Source: Gemmatimonadota bacterium
GTDB taxonomy: Bacteria; Gemmatimonadota; Gemmatimonadetes; Longimicrobiales; Gaopeijiaceae
Assembly (NCBI GenBank): GCA_022822325.1
Contig: JAJEBW010000005.1
Location: 1-64,000 of the forward strand
Direction: 5' to 3'
DNA: 64,000 nt
Shown here: one piece after another, positions 8,998 to 17,504 of the stretch
How the letters are laid out: every line of letters begins with the position of its first letter
Position numbering within the stretch: position 1 is the stretch's first letter
Translations under genes and position numbers: made by a program
Notes under the pieces: generated by a model
Database searches by the model: none
Seen by the model: only the letters and a program-made list of their open reading frames with translations
What the model was told of the DNA's origin: nothing

Positions 8998-10409
8998 TCC
9001 ATCACTTCCTCCCGATCCACGAACTCGTCGCGGTCCATTCCCTCACGATCCAGTTCTTCGCGATCCAGTCCCTCCCGTTCCGCCAGCTCTTCGCATCGGC
9101 CGCGCAACTTCCCCTTCCGGCCGACGGCTGGACCGGCCTTCCCCTGCGGCTGGGCCTTCTGGTTCTGGCCGCCTGGATCCTGGACCGGATCAGCTCGCGC
9201 CATCTGCAGCGGATCTCCGAACGGGTGGCCTCGCGGACCCGCGCCCGCTGGGACGACCGCATCGCCGAACGCAAAGTCATGCACCGGCTCTCGCATGTCG
9301 TGCCCGCGCTGGTCGTCTTTCTGGGGATCGGACCCGCGCTCGGGGTGACGGAGGCGATGGCGGCGGCGGGCCCCGGCGAACTTCCGGTCCTGCTCTGGAC
9401 GGCGGTGCGCAGACTTGCGGCTGCCTGGATCGCGCTGGCGTTGGCGCGCGCCCTCTCGGCCTTCCTCGATTCCGTCGACGACATCTACAGAGAGAGCTAC
9501 GCCGGGTCGCGCTCGCGGCCGATCAAGGGCTACCTGCAGGTCGTGAGCCTGGCGGGCTGGATTGCGGCGCTGGTGGCGGTGGCCTCGGTGCTGGCGGGGC
9601 TCTCGCCGGTCGTCTTCCTCTCGGGGCTGGGCGCGCTGGCCGCGGTGCTGATGCTGGTCTTTCGCGACACGATCCTCTCTCTGGTCGCCAGCGTTCAGCT
9701 CGCATCGAACGACATGGTGCGGATCGGCGACTGGGTGAGCATGCCCCAGGCGGGCAGCGACGGCGAGGTCATCGACATTGCGCTGCACACGGTCAAGGTC
9801 CAGAACTGGGACAAGACGATCTCCACGATTCCCACGAGCCGCTTCATCGGAGAATCGTTCAAGAACTGGCGCGGAATGAGCGAATCGGGGGGACGGCGCA
9901 TCAAGCGGTCGCTGGCGATCGACATGAACTCGGTGCGCTTCCTGGACAGCGGCGAGATCGAGGAGCTCTCGCGGCGCGAACTCATCCACGACTACATGAG
10001 CCATGCCGCGGCGGAGATCGCGCGCTTCAACGCCGAGCGCGCCCGGGGCAATCCCGGCAAGATCCCCGAGATTCGCCGCCTCACCAACCTGGGAACCTTC
10101 CGCATCTACGTGCAGAAGTACCTGGAGGCGCATCCCCTCGCCCACAAGGAGATGACGCTGCTGACCCGCCAGCTCGCACCGGGCCCGCACGGCGTCGGCA
10201 TCGAGGTCTACTGCTTCTCCAGCGACACGGCGTGGGCCAGCTACGAGGCCTTCCAGGCGGACATCTTCGACCACCTGATCGCGGTGCTGCCGGAGTTCGG
10301 CCTGAAGGCCTGGCAGGCGCCGGCGGGGACGGATTTCGCGCGAGCGCTCGCTGGTTCCCGGGCGGATCCCGATTCCCCCTATCCCTCCCAGAGCCGCGTT
10401 TCGGGGTGA
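8994..10409 (+). CDS. Mechanosensitive ion channel, MscS/YbdG-like
   Basis: VFLSGLGALAAVLMLVFRDTILSLVASVQLASNDMVRIGDWVSMPQAGSDGEVIDIALHTVKVQNWDKTISTIPTSRF; ATGA overlap with the preceding gene. Confidence 0.92.
   Translation: MIHHFLPIHELVAVHSLTIQFFAIQSLPFRQLFASAAQLPLPADGWTGLPLRLGLLVLAAWILDRISSRHLQRISERVASRTRARWDDRIAERKVMHRLSHVVPALVVFLGIGPALGVTEAMAAAGPGELPVLLWTAVRRLAAAWIALALARALSAFLDSVDDIYRESYAGSRSRPIKGYLQVVSLAGWIAALVAVASVLAGLSPVVFLSGLGALAAVLMLVFRDTILSLVASVQLASNDMVRIGDWVSMPQAGSDGEVIDIALHTVKVQNWDKTISTIPTSRFIGESFKNWRGMSESGGRRIKRSLAIDMNSVRFLDSGEIEELSRRELIHDYMSHAAAEIARFNAERARGNPGKIPEIRRLTNLGTFRIYVQKYLEAHPLAHKEMTLLTRQLAPGPHGVGIEVYCFSSDTAWASYEAFQADIFDHLIAVLPEFGLKAWQAPAGTDFARALAGSRADPDSPYPSQSRVSG
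9031..9090 (+). repeat. 15-bp micro-tandem repeat, about 4 units, N-terminus of the MscS-like gene
   Basis: cggtccattccctca / cgatccagttcttcg / cgatccagtccctcc / cgttccgccagctct (AVHSL-TIQFF-AIQSL-PFRQL). Confidence 0.75.
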
Positions 10410-11524
10410 AAGGCGGCCCACGCTCCCCAGAAGGCGACATGGGCGTCGGCCACCGCTTCCAGCCGCAACCCGGCCATCTCCCCCCCGATCGCCTCCCCCG
10501 CGATGCTCCATTGACTTCCGCTTGCCTCGTCCACGATCTCCCGCAGCGGATCGGCGCGGAATGAGAGGGCTTCCCCCGTGACCGGATGCAGGGGCCGAAA
10601 GGCGCCGCCGCCCGCTCGCCGGTCGGACCAGAAGATCACCACGCGCATTCCCCTCCACCGCGTCTCGACTGTCGTCCAGCTCCCCTCCTGCTCCTCGAGC
10701 GCCAGAAAGGGAAAGGCGATTCCGCTCTCCTCCGGTCCCGCCGAGGGCAGTCCCAGCACCCGCTCCTTTGCCGGACGGCGGCGGTCCGGCGGCGGCATGT
10801 TGGGATAGAGGAAGGCTTCGTTGCCGAGCGACTCGTAGTCTCCATACGGGTTGACGGCATAGTTGCGCGAGATGTTGGCCTCCGACGATACGACCCGGGT
10901 CTCCGGATAGAGGGTCTTCCAGGCGAGCCAGCTCATCTCGAAGAGGGGGATGCGGGCCAGACGCCTGCCGGGATCCGCGCCGCACCGGGCTTCGCCGAAC
11001 ATCTGCGGCCAGAAGGATTCGGGACGCCCGCGGTTGTACATGATCAGATTGTTCATGAAGAGGAAGCCGGAGACGCCGAAGGAATCGCCCCGCACGCCCG
11101 CGCGGTCGAAGCCGAGCGAGGAGCCGGTCAGCGGACAGTAGGTGACGGCGATGCGACGGCCGCCCCGGTTCAGATTGACGATCTCGTGGTACCAGAGGAT
11201 GTTGTGCGGGACCGCGAGGGGCCGGTCGTCGAGAAAGACCCCGAGCACCCGGTCGTCGTCCCGCAGGTAGGCGTTTTGCGGCAGGGGGTCGGCGGCGACG
11301 AACTCCGGGTCCTCGAGCGCGGGAACGCCATTGCGCCCCACCGGACTGCTCGCCAGGAATTCGGCGGGAAGGTCGCAGGCGATCGATCGGGGGTCGGCCG
11401 GAAGCTGCACCTCGCCGGGGTTCTCGGCACAGGCGAGCGCGGCCGGGAGAAGCGCGAGTCCGGCGAGCCCCCATCTGCGGTGGGGCGGCCGGGGAGGAGC
11501 CTCGGCAGACCATTTCGCCCCCAA
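10379..11524 (-). CDS. DUF3179 domain-containing lipoprotein (possible TTG start)
   Basis: LALLPAALACAENPG lipobox; VPHNILWYHEIVNL, AVTYCPLTGSSLGFDR, FGVSGFLFMNNLIMYNR motifs of DUF3179. Confidence 0.85.
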   Translation of the reverse strand: MGAKWSAEAPPRPPHRRWGLAGLALLPAALACAENPGEVQLPADPRSIACDLPAEFLASSPVGRNGVPALEDPEFVAADPLPQNAYLRDDDRVLGVFLDDRPLAVPHNILWYHEIVNLNRGGRRIAVTYCPLTGSSLGFDRAGVRGDSFGVSGFLFMNNLIMYNRGRPESFWPQMFGEARCGADPGRRLARIPLFEMSWLAWKTLYPETRVVSSEANISRNYAVNPYGDYESLGNEAFLYPNMPPPDRRRPAKERVLGLPSAGPEESGIAFPFLALEEQEGSWTTVETRWRGMRVVIFWSDRRAGGGAFRPLHPVTGEALSFRADPLREIVDEASGSQWSIAGEAIGGEMAGLRLEAVADAHVAFWGAWAAFHPETRLWEG

Positions 11525-11538
11525 TGCACGCGCCGCCC

Positions 11539-11594
11539 GCTCGCGCGGCGAGACCGGGCCGAAGGATCGTGGTTGCCCGGTGATTGGCCGTGCC
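11539..11594 (-). repeat. Dispersed repeat family 2, diverged copy 3
   Basis: Plus strand GCTCGCGCGGCGAGACCGGGCCGAAGGATCGTGGTTGCCCGGTGATTGGCCG; shadow translation PRSFGPVSPRERAA vs PRSCGPVRLREQAP / PRSCGPVRLRERAA for the other copies. Confidence 0.5.
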
Positions 11595-11637
11595 GGCGCC
11601 GTCCGGCCGGGGCCCGCGGCGGAGGCCACCGCTTCGC

Positions 11638-13845
11638 CTACCTCAGAAACCGGTCGAAGAAGTCCTCGGCGGCGGAGAAGGCGGCCATCCAGTTGCGGTG
11701 CAGGAGGAATCCGTGAACCTCGTCGGGGAAGACCAGGTGCTCCACATGCACCCCCCGCGCGCGCAGCGCTTCGGCCAGCTCCACCGATTCGCTGAAGGGC
11801 ACGTTGCGGTCGTCGTCGCCATGAATGAGGAGAACCGGCGAGCGCCAGCGGTCGATGTGCGCCATGGGAGACGACTCGAAGGCGCGGCGGGCGAGCTCGG
11901 GCCGGGCGGCCGGGTCGTAGGAGGGGACGAAGTTGCGAATCGCCGCATTCCAGTCGTGGACGCCGTGAACGTCCACCCCCGCACGGAAGAGATGCGAGGC
12001 CTGCGCCAGTCCGTGCGCGGTGAGATAGCCGCCGTAGGAGCCGCCCCAGAGCCCGATGCGGTCGCCGTCCACATCGTCGCGCGACGCCAGGTAGATGCCC
12101 GCGCCCAGGACGTCGCCCACCTCCGACGCGCCGTCGGCGCCGTAGTGGAGCGCCTCGCGGAAGTCGAGGCCGTAGCCGATCCCGCTGCGGTAGTTGACCG
12201 AGAGGACCGCGTAGCCGCGCGAGGCGAGGCGCTGGTTGAAGGCGTAGGCGTTGTGATAGTAGCCGCGGTGGTGGAATCCCAGCAGCATCTGCCGCCGCGA
12301 CCCTCCGTGCAGGAAGAGGAGGCCGGGCCAGCCGCCGGGGGGCGGGGGGCCGGTGGGGAGGAAGAGCTGGCCGTGTATGGACATCCCGTCCGTCGAGGGA
12401 AAGACGACCGGCCGGGGCTCGACCAGCTCCCCGGGGACTTCGGCTTGCGCATCGGCGACGAGCCAGCGCCGCCCTCCATCCGACAGAACCTCGGCGTGGG
12501 CCGGAACGGCGCCTGACGACGCCAGGAAGACCAGCGCGCCGTCGACCGTGGGGGCCGGTTGCCACTCGATTCCGTCTCCCGGCGTCAGGAGGCGCGCGCC
12601 GCTGCCGTCGAGCGGACCCCACCAGAGATGCTGGCGGTCGGTGTCGCCCTCGTTCGAGGAGAAGACCACCGCCTCGCCCCCGGGCGCCAGCGCCGCGAAC
12701 TGCACCTCGAAGGGCCCCTGAACGATCGGCCGGGGTTCGTCGCCGCCATCGGCGCCGACCGAATACAGATTCGTGAAGCCGTTGCCCTCCCAGGGGAAGA
12801 CGATCCGGTTGCCGGCGCCCCAGAAGAGGTTGTTGGCGGCGGAGATGGTGCGGAAGACGCTTCCCCGGCCCTCCGGAGCCCTGAAGACGGTGCGGGCCCG
12901 GCCGTCGGCGATCCGGACGACGCGGATGCTCCAGGGCAGCGTCTCGCGCACGGCGAAGAAGGGCAGGCGGTCGCGGCGGTTCGGCGTGCGCAGGAAGGCG
13001 ATCTCGCGCCCGTCGGGCGACCAGACCGGATTGCCGTCGACGTCCAGCGAAGGATCCAGATAGCGCAGCTCTCGATTCTCCAGATCGAGCACCCCGACGA
13101 AGGCGTGGTCGCCCCGCTGGCTGACCCAGGCCAGATGCGTTCCGGCGGGCGAGAGGCGCAGACTGCCCGGACTGCCCCGTCCCCGCACCAGCGTCTCGGG
13201 TTCGGCCGAGGGGTCGGTGGTGGAGCGCCGCCGAATCTCGCCGCGGTCGATGTAGAAGACCGCGTCGCCGCTCGCCGTCAGCGCCGGAGAGTGACCGGGG
13301 CCCAGACTCGTGCCGGTCGCGGCGTCTTCGCCGGCCCCGCCGGCGCGCACCACCCGAATCTCGCGCTCCACCCCCGCCGGGTCGCTCGCCGGGTTGGGAA
13401 TCTCGCCCGCGCGGTTGGGCGCGCCTCCCCTCGCGAAGACGATCACGGCGCCGTCGGCCGAGAGCCCCACATTCGTGATCTCCTGGCCGTCGTCGCCGGC
13501 GAAATCGGTCAGGCGCCGTCCCCGCCACGCGGGTCCTTCGGCCACCCAGAGGTTGCGCGCCCCGCGCTCGTTGCGAACCCACGCCACCACCGGCGCCGCC
13601 TCGGCCGCGACCAGGCCGGAGGGGAAGGGCCACCCGATCAACGCCTCCAGATCGGCCGCCCCCTCCTGCGCCCGCGCCGGCCCGTTCGCTCCCGCGAGCA
13701 GAATCCACAGCGCGCCAACCGGAACCGCCCCCGCCAGGCGCGCCCGCCCGGATCGCGAACCCCTCGCAGCGACCCGCCCTCCGCGCCCCCAGCCCGGGCT
13801 CCGCCTCACCGCAGTCCTCCCGGCCGGCTTCTCCGGCTGCCTCAC
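11638..13845 (-). CDS. S9-family (prolyl oligopeptidase-like) peptidase with TolB-like propeller; GTG start overlapping upstream stop
   Basis: LFLHGGSRRQMLLGFHHRGYYHNAYAFNQRLASRGYAVLSVNYRSGIGYG, GLWGGSYGGYL (GxSxGG), HGDDDRNVPFSES, FPDEVHGF. Confidence 0.93.
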   Translation of the reverse strand: MRQPEKPAGRTAVRRSPGWGRGGRVAARGSRSGRARLAGAVPVGALWILLAGANGPARAQEGAADLEALIGWPFPSGLVAAEAAPVVAWVRNERGARNLWVAEGPAWRGRRLTDFAGDDGQEITNVGLSADGAVIVFARGGAPNRAGEIPNPASDPAGVEREIRVVRAGGAGEDAATGTSLGPGHSPALTASGDAVFYIDRGEIRRRSTTDPSAEPETLVRGRGSPGSLRLSPAGTHLAWVSQRGDHAFVGVLDLENRELRYLDPSLDVDGNPVWSPDGREIAFLRTPNRRDRLPFFAVRETLPWSIRVVRIADGRARTVFRAPEGRGSVFRTISAANNLFWGAGNRIVFPWEGNGFTNLYSVGADGGDEPRPIVQGPFEVQFAALAPGGEAVVFSSNEGDTDRQHLWWGPLDGSGARLLTPGDGIEWQPAPTVDGALVFLASSGAVPAHAEVLSDGGRRWLVADAQAEVPGELVEPRPVVFPSTDGMSIHGQLFLPTGPPPPGGWPGLLFLHGGSRRQMLLGFHHRGYYHNAYAFNQRLASRGYAVLSVNYRSGIGYGLDFREALHYGADGASEVGDVLGAGIYLASRDDVDGDRIGLWGGSYGGYLTAHGLAQASHLFRAGVDVHGVHDWNAAIRNFVPSYDPAARPELARRAFESSPMAHIDRWRSPVLLIHGDDDRNVPFSESVELAEALRARGVHVEHLVFPDEVHGFLLHRNWMAAFSAAEDFFDRFLR

Positions 13846-15203
13846 GCGGTGGGAAGCCCGTGCCGAATCGCCCACTCGACCGCCTCGGCGAACCGGTCCA
13901 GCTCCTCCAGCGTCGTGTACACGCTCGGCGAGATGCGCAGCCCGGTGCACTCCTCGTGCCCGATCGGCACATTGATGATGCGGTGTTCGCGCCAGAGCCA
14001 GCCGCTCAGCTCGGCGGTGTCCAGACCCTCGACATGCACATTCGCGATCCCGCAGGCGAAACCGGGCTTCAGGCTCGTGTTCAGGCTCACCCGGTCGTTC
14101 TCCAGGAGACGATTCGCCCAGTGGTCCCGCAGATAGCGGAGCCTCTCCGCCTTGCGCTCGGCCCCGATCCCCTGGTGGAAGGTCAGCGCCTCGCCGATCG
14201 CCAGGTAGTTGGCCGCGGGGTGCGTCCCGATCTCTTCGTACTTGCGGATGTCGTCGTTCATCCGGTCGGGCGCGGCCATCAGCGGCCAGATGTTGGGGAT
14301 CTCGCGTCGCCGCACGAAGAGCAGTCCGGTGCCGTGGGGCGCGAAGAGCCACTTGTGCAGACTGGTCGAGTAATTGTCGCAGCCCAGATCGGAGAGCCGG
14401 AAGGGGAAGTGCGCCAGCGCGTGCGCCCCATCCACGATGACCGGGATGTCGTGTCTCCGCCCCATCTCGACGATCTCGCGGACGGGCAGGATCTGTCCCG
14501 TCAGGTTGATCATGTGGCACATGAGGATCAGACGCGTGCGCGGGGTGATTCCCTCCTCGAAGCGGCGCACGACCTCGGCCGGATCCTCGGCCGGAACGGG
14601 GACCCTGATCTGGCGCATGACGATTCCCTCGCGGCGTTCGCGCTGCCGGAAGGTGGTGAGCATGCGGCCGTAGTCCTGCGTGGTCGTGAGGACCTCGTCG
14701 CCCGGTTGCAGATCGTAGCCGAACTGGCAGATCTGAAGGCCTTCGGAGGCGTTGCGGGTGAAGGCGATCTCCTCGGAGTCGACCCCCCACTCGCGCGCCA
14801 TCCGGTCCCGAACCCCTTCGCGTTGCGGCTCGAGCACCTGCCACATCGTGTAGGTGGGCGCCTGGTTGGAGAAGGCCAGGTGGCGCGTCATGGCGTCCTG
14901 CACGAAGGAGGGGGAGGGGCTGACGCCGCCGTTGTTCAGGTTGACGAGGGTGCGGTCGACGGTGAAGGCGCGCGCGACCTCGCCCCAGAAGGCCTCGTCG
15001 TCGGCGGTGTCGGAGGGGGAGCCGGGGTGGCGCGAGAGATCCCGCGCGATCTCGGTGGCGCCGGCGGAGAAGGCGGGCAGTCCGGCGGCTCCGAGCGCGG
15101 CGGCGGCAGATCCGAGGAAGTGCCTGCGGTCGGGTCCGCGGCGAAGAGCGCTTCCGGCGGCGTTGGCGCGAGCGGTGGCGGGGCGGGTCGTTTTCATCGG
15201 CAT
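13842..15203 (-). CDS. Class V aminotransferase / cysteine desulfurase-like, Tat-like signal
   Basis: RRHFLGSAAAALGAAGLPAFS; VNLNNGGVSPSP, GAHALAHFPF, YSTSLHKWLFAPHGTGLLFVR PLP-site motifs. Confidence 0.9.
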   Translation of the reverse strand: MPMKTTRPATARANAAGSALRRGPDRRHFLGSAAAALGAAGLPAFSAGATEIARDLSRHPGSPSDTADDEAFWGEVARAFTVDRTLVNLNNGGVSPSPSFVQDAMTRHLAFSNQAPTYTMWQVLEPQREGVRDRMAREWGVDSEEIAFTRNASEGLQICQFGYDLQPGDEVLTTTQDYGRMLTTFRQRERREGIVMRQIRVPVPAEDPAEVVRRFEEGITPRTRLILMCHMINLTGQILPVREIVEMGRRHDIPVIVDGAHALAHFPFRLSDLGCDNYSTSLHKWLFAPHGTGLLFVRRREIPNIWPLMAAPDRMNDDIRKYEEIGTHPAANYLAIGEALTFHQGIGAERKAERLRYLRDHWANRLLENDRVSLNTSLKPGFACGIANVHVEGLDTAELSGWLWREHRIINVPIGHEECTGLRISPSVYTTLEELDRFAEAVEWAIRHGLPTA

Positions 15204-15577
15204 TTCTCCGGTTTTAACTCTGGATGCGCGGGCGCCGGGCTTTCCCGGGGGCAACGCCGGTGCAACTTGCCATCGTCGGCCGGGTATTCATCCGGGTCCC
15301 GAATTCTCGCCACAATAGATGGGCGCGACCCGCCGCCGGCAAGGCTCGCCTCCCCGGTTCTTGCGCCCGGCCGCTCCCGGCCCGCGCTCGGCACGATCCA
15401 CGGATCGCCTGCCGAAAGCCTCGGCGCGCCGGTCCGCGTTCCCCCGGGGCGCGCGAACGGGCGGCGCGAGAGATGGGAGTTATCTTCCGCCCCCGTCTCC
15501 GGCGCATCCGCCGCGCCCCTGTCCGTTCCTCCTCCGTCTCCGTCCACATTTCCACCCCGCCCCACCCCGCTTCCCCC

Positions 15578-16489
15578 ATGATCCGACTCTGTTTCCTTGG
15601 CACCGCGGCGGCGCGTCCCACCCCGGGGCGCAACGTCTCGGCCATCGCGCTGCAACGGGAGGGAGAGTCCATCCTCCTGGATTGCGGCGAGGGCACCCAG
15701 CGTCAGATCATGCGCTTCGCCACCGGCTTTTCCTTCTCGCACATCTTCGTCACCCACGGTCACGCCGACCACTTCCTGGGATTGCCGGGGCTGCTGCGCA
15801 CGATGGGGTTGCAGGGGCGCGAGGAACCGATGACGATCCACGGACCGGAGGCGAATGTCGAGCTCCTGCGCACGGCGGTCGGTCTGGGCGTCGAGCGGCT
15901 GGCCTTCCCCTGCAGGATCCGGGGGCTGCGGCCCGGCGAGCGCGTCGCATTCCGGGGCTGGGCGATCCATGCCTTCGAGGTCGATCATGGAGTCGACGCG
16001 CTCGGATACGCGCTGATCGAGGAACCGCGCCCCGGACGCTTCGACGTCGAGACCGCGCGGCGGCTGGGCGTGCCCGAGGGGCCGCTCTTCGGCAAGCTGC
16101 ACCGGGGAGAGACGGTCGAGGCCGGCGGAAGGACGATCGTCCCGGCCGAGGTCGTGGGGCCGCCGCGTCCGGGCCGGAAGGTCGTCTATGCGGGGGACAC
16201 CCGGCCCGCCCCCTCCACCACCGAGATCGCGCGGGGCGCCGATCTGCTCGTCCACGACGCGACCTTTGCGGGAGACGAACGCAAGCGCGCCCGCGAGACC
16301 CGTCACTCCACCGTGGTCGAGGCGGCGCGGCTGGCGAGGCGGGCCCGGGCCCGGCGGTTGGTCCTCACGCATATCTCGGCTCGCTACTCCGACCGGCCCC
16401 GAGTGCTGGAGGAGGAGGCGCGCGCGGTCTTCCCCGGGGCGATCATCGCCCACGACGGCCTGCGGATCGAGATCGGCTACAATGACTGA
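15578..16489 (+). CDS. rnz: Ribonuclease Z
   Basis: FLGTAAARPTPGRNVSA, LLDCGEGTQRQ, FVTHGHADHFLGLPGLL, VYAGDTRP, HDATFAGDE. Confidence 0.96.
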   Translation: MIRLCFLGTAAARPTPGRNVSAIALQREGESILLDCGEGTQRQIMRFATGFSFSHIFVTHGHADHFLGLPGLLRTMGLQGREEPMTIHGPEANVELLRTAVGLGVERLAFPCRIRGLRPGERVAFRGWAIHAFEVDHGVDALGYALIEEPRPGRFDVETARRLGVPEGPLFGKLHRGETVEAGGRTIVPAEVVGPPRPGRKVVYAGDTRPAPSTTEIARGADLLVHDATFAGDERKRARETRHSTVVEAARLARRARARRLVLTHISARYSDRPRVLEEEARAVFPGAIIAHDGLRIEIGYND

Positions 16490-17504
16490 CCTCGGCGCGG
16501 GGAGCGGACCCGGGATTGCAATGGCCCGGGGAGCGGAGGCGATCGGCGTGGAGGCGCGCGCGGCCGGGGGGCGGGGCGGCGGCGTTGGCGGCGTTGGCGA
16601 CGCGGGCGGGGAGATGGCCTCGTCTCGCGGCGTGGCGGCCCTGGCCGTGCGCTCGGTGACGGTGGTGGGGCTGGGGGCGGTGGGGGGGTCGGTGGCGAAG
16701 GGCGTGCGGGCGCGGCTGCCGGGTGTGCGGGTCGATGGAATCGATCCGGATCCGGCTTCGGCCCGCCGGGCGGAGGAAGACGGCGTGCGCATCGCCCCGC
16801 GGCTGGAGGCGGTCGACGTGAAGGAGGGCGTGATCGTCTTCGCGGCTCCCCTGGACACGGCGGCGCGCCTGATTCGCGAGACCGCGCCCCACTGGGAGAG
16901 CGCCGCGCTCGCCACCGACGTCGCCAGCCTGAAGGCGCCGGTCATGGAGGCCGCGGCGGTCGCCCGGCGCGGCAGGAACGATACCGGGCCCGATCGCCAC
17001 CCCGGTCCCTTCGTCGGCGCCCACCCGATGTGCGGAACGGAGCGCTCCGGCTACGAGGCCGCCCGCGCCGATCTCTTCGAGGGGGCCGTGCTCTGGCTTT
17101 GCGGAGGGAAGGCGGCGGAAGATGCGCGCGAGCTGGCGGTTCGGTTCTGGTCGGCTCTCGGGGCCCGCCCGCGCTGGACCTCGCCCGAGCGCCACGACCG
17201 GCGGATGGCATGGGCCAGTCATCTTCCCCAGCTCCTGGCCACCGCTCTGGCCGCCACTCTGGAGGACGCGGGTGTGGAGCGCACCGATCTGGGTCCCGGC
17301 GGACGCGACATGACCCGCCTCGCGGCTTCCAGTCCAGAGGTGTGGCTCCCCCTGATCGCGGGCGCGGCGGCGGAGGATGCGCGGGCGCTGCGCGCGATCG
17401 AGGGGCGGCTGGCTCGTCTGCGCGCGGCGGTGGAAGGGGCGCGTCGAAGGGAACTCGTCAAGCTGATCGAGGAGGGACGGCGATGGGTCGAAGGGACGGA
17501 CTGA
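16482..17504 (+). CDS. tyrA: Prephenate dehydrogenase
   Basis: VTVVGLGAVGGSVAKGVR, GAHPMCGTERSGYEAARADLFEGA, RRMAWASHLPQLLATAL; overlaps rnz by 8 nt. Confidence 0.92.
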   Translation: MTDLGAGSGPGIAMARGAEAIGVEARAAGGRGGGVGGVGDAGGEMASSRGVAALAVRSVTVVGLGAVGGSVAKGVRARLPGVRVDGIDPDPASARRAEEDGVRIAPRLEAVDVKEGVIVFAAPLDTAARLIRETAPHWESAALATDVASLKAPVMEAAAVARRGRNDTGPDRHPGPFVGAHPMCGTERSGYEAARADLFEGAVLWLCGGKAAEDARELAVRFWSALGARPRWTSPERHDRRMAWASHLPQLLATALAATLEDAGVERTDLGPGGRDMTRLAASSPEVWLPLIAGAAAEDARALRAIEGRLARLRAAVEGARRRELVKLIEEGRRWVEGTD

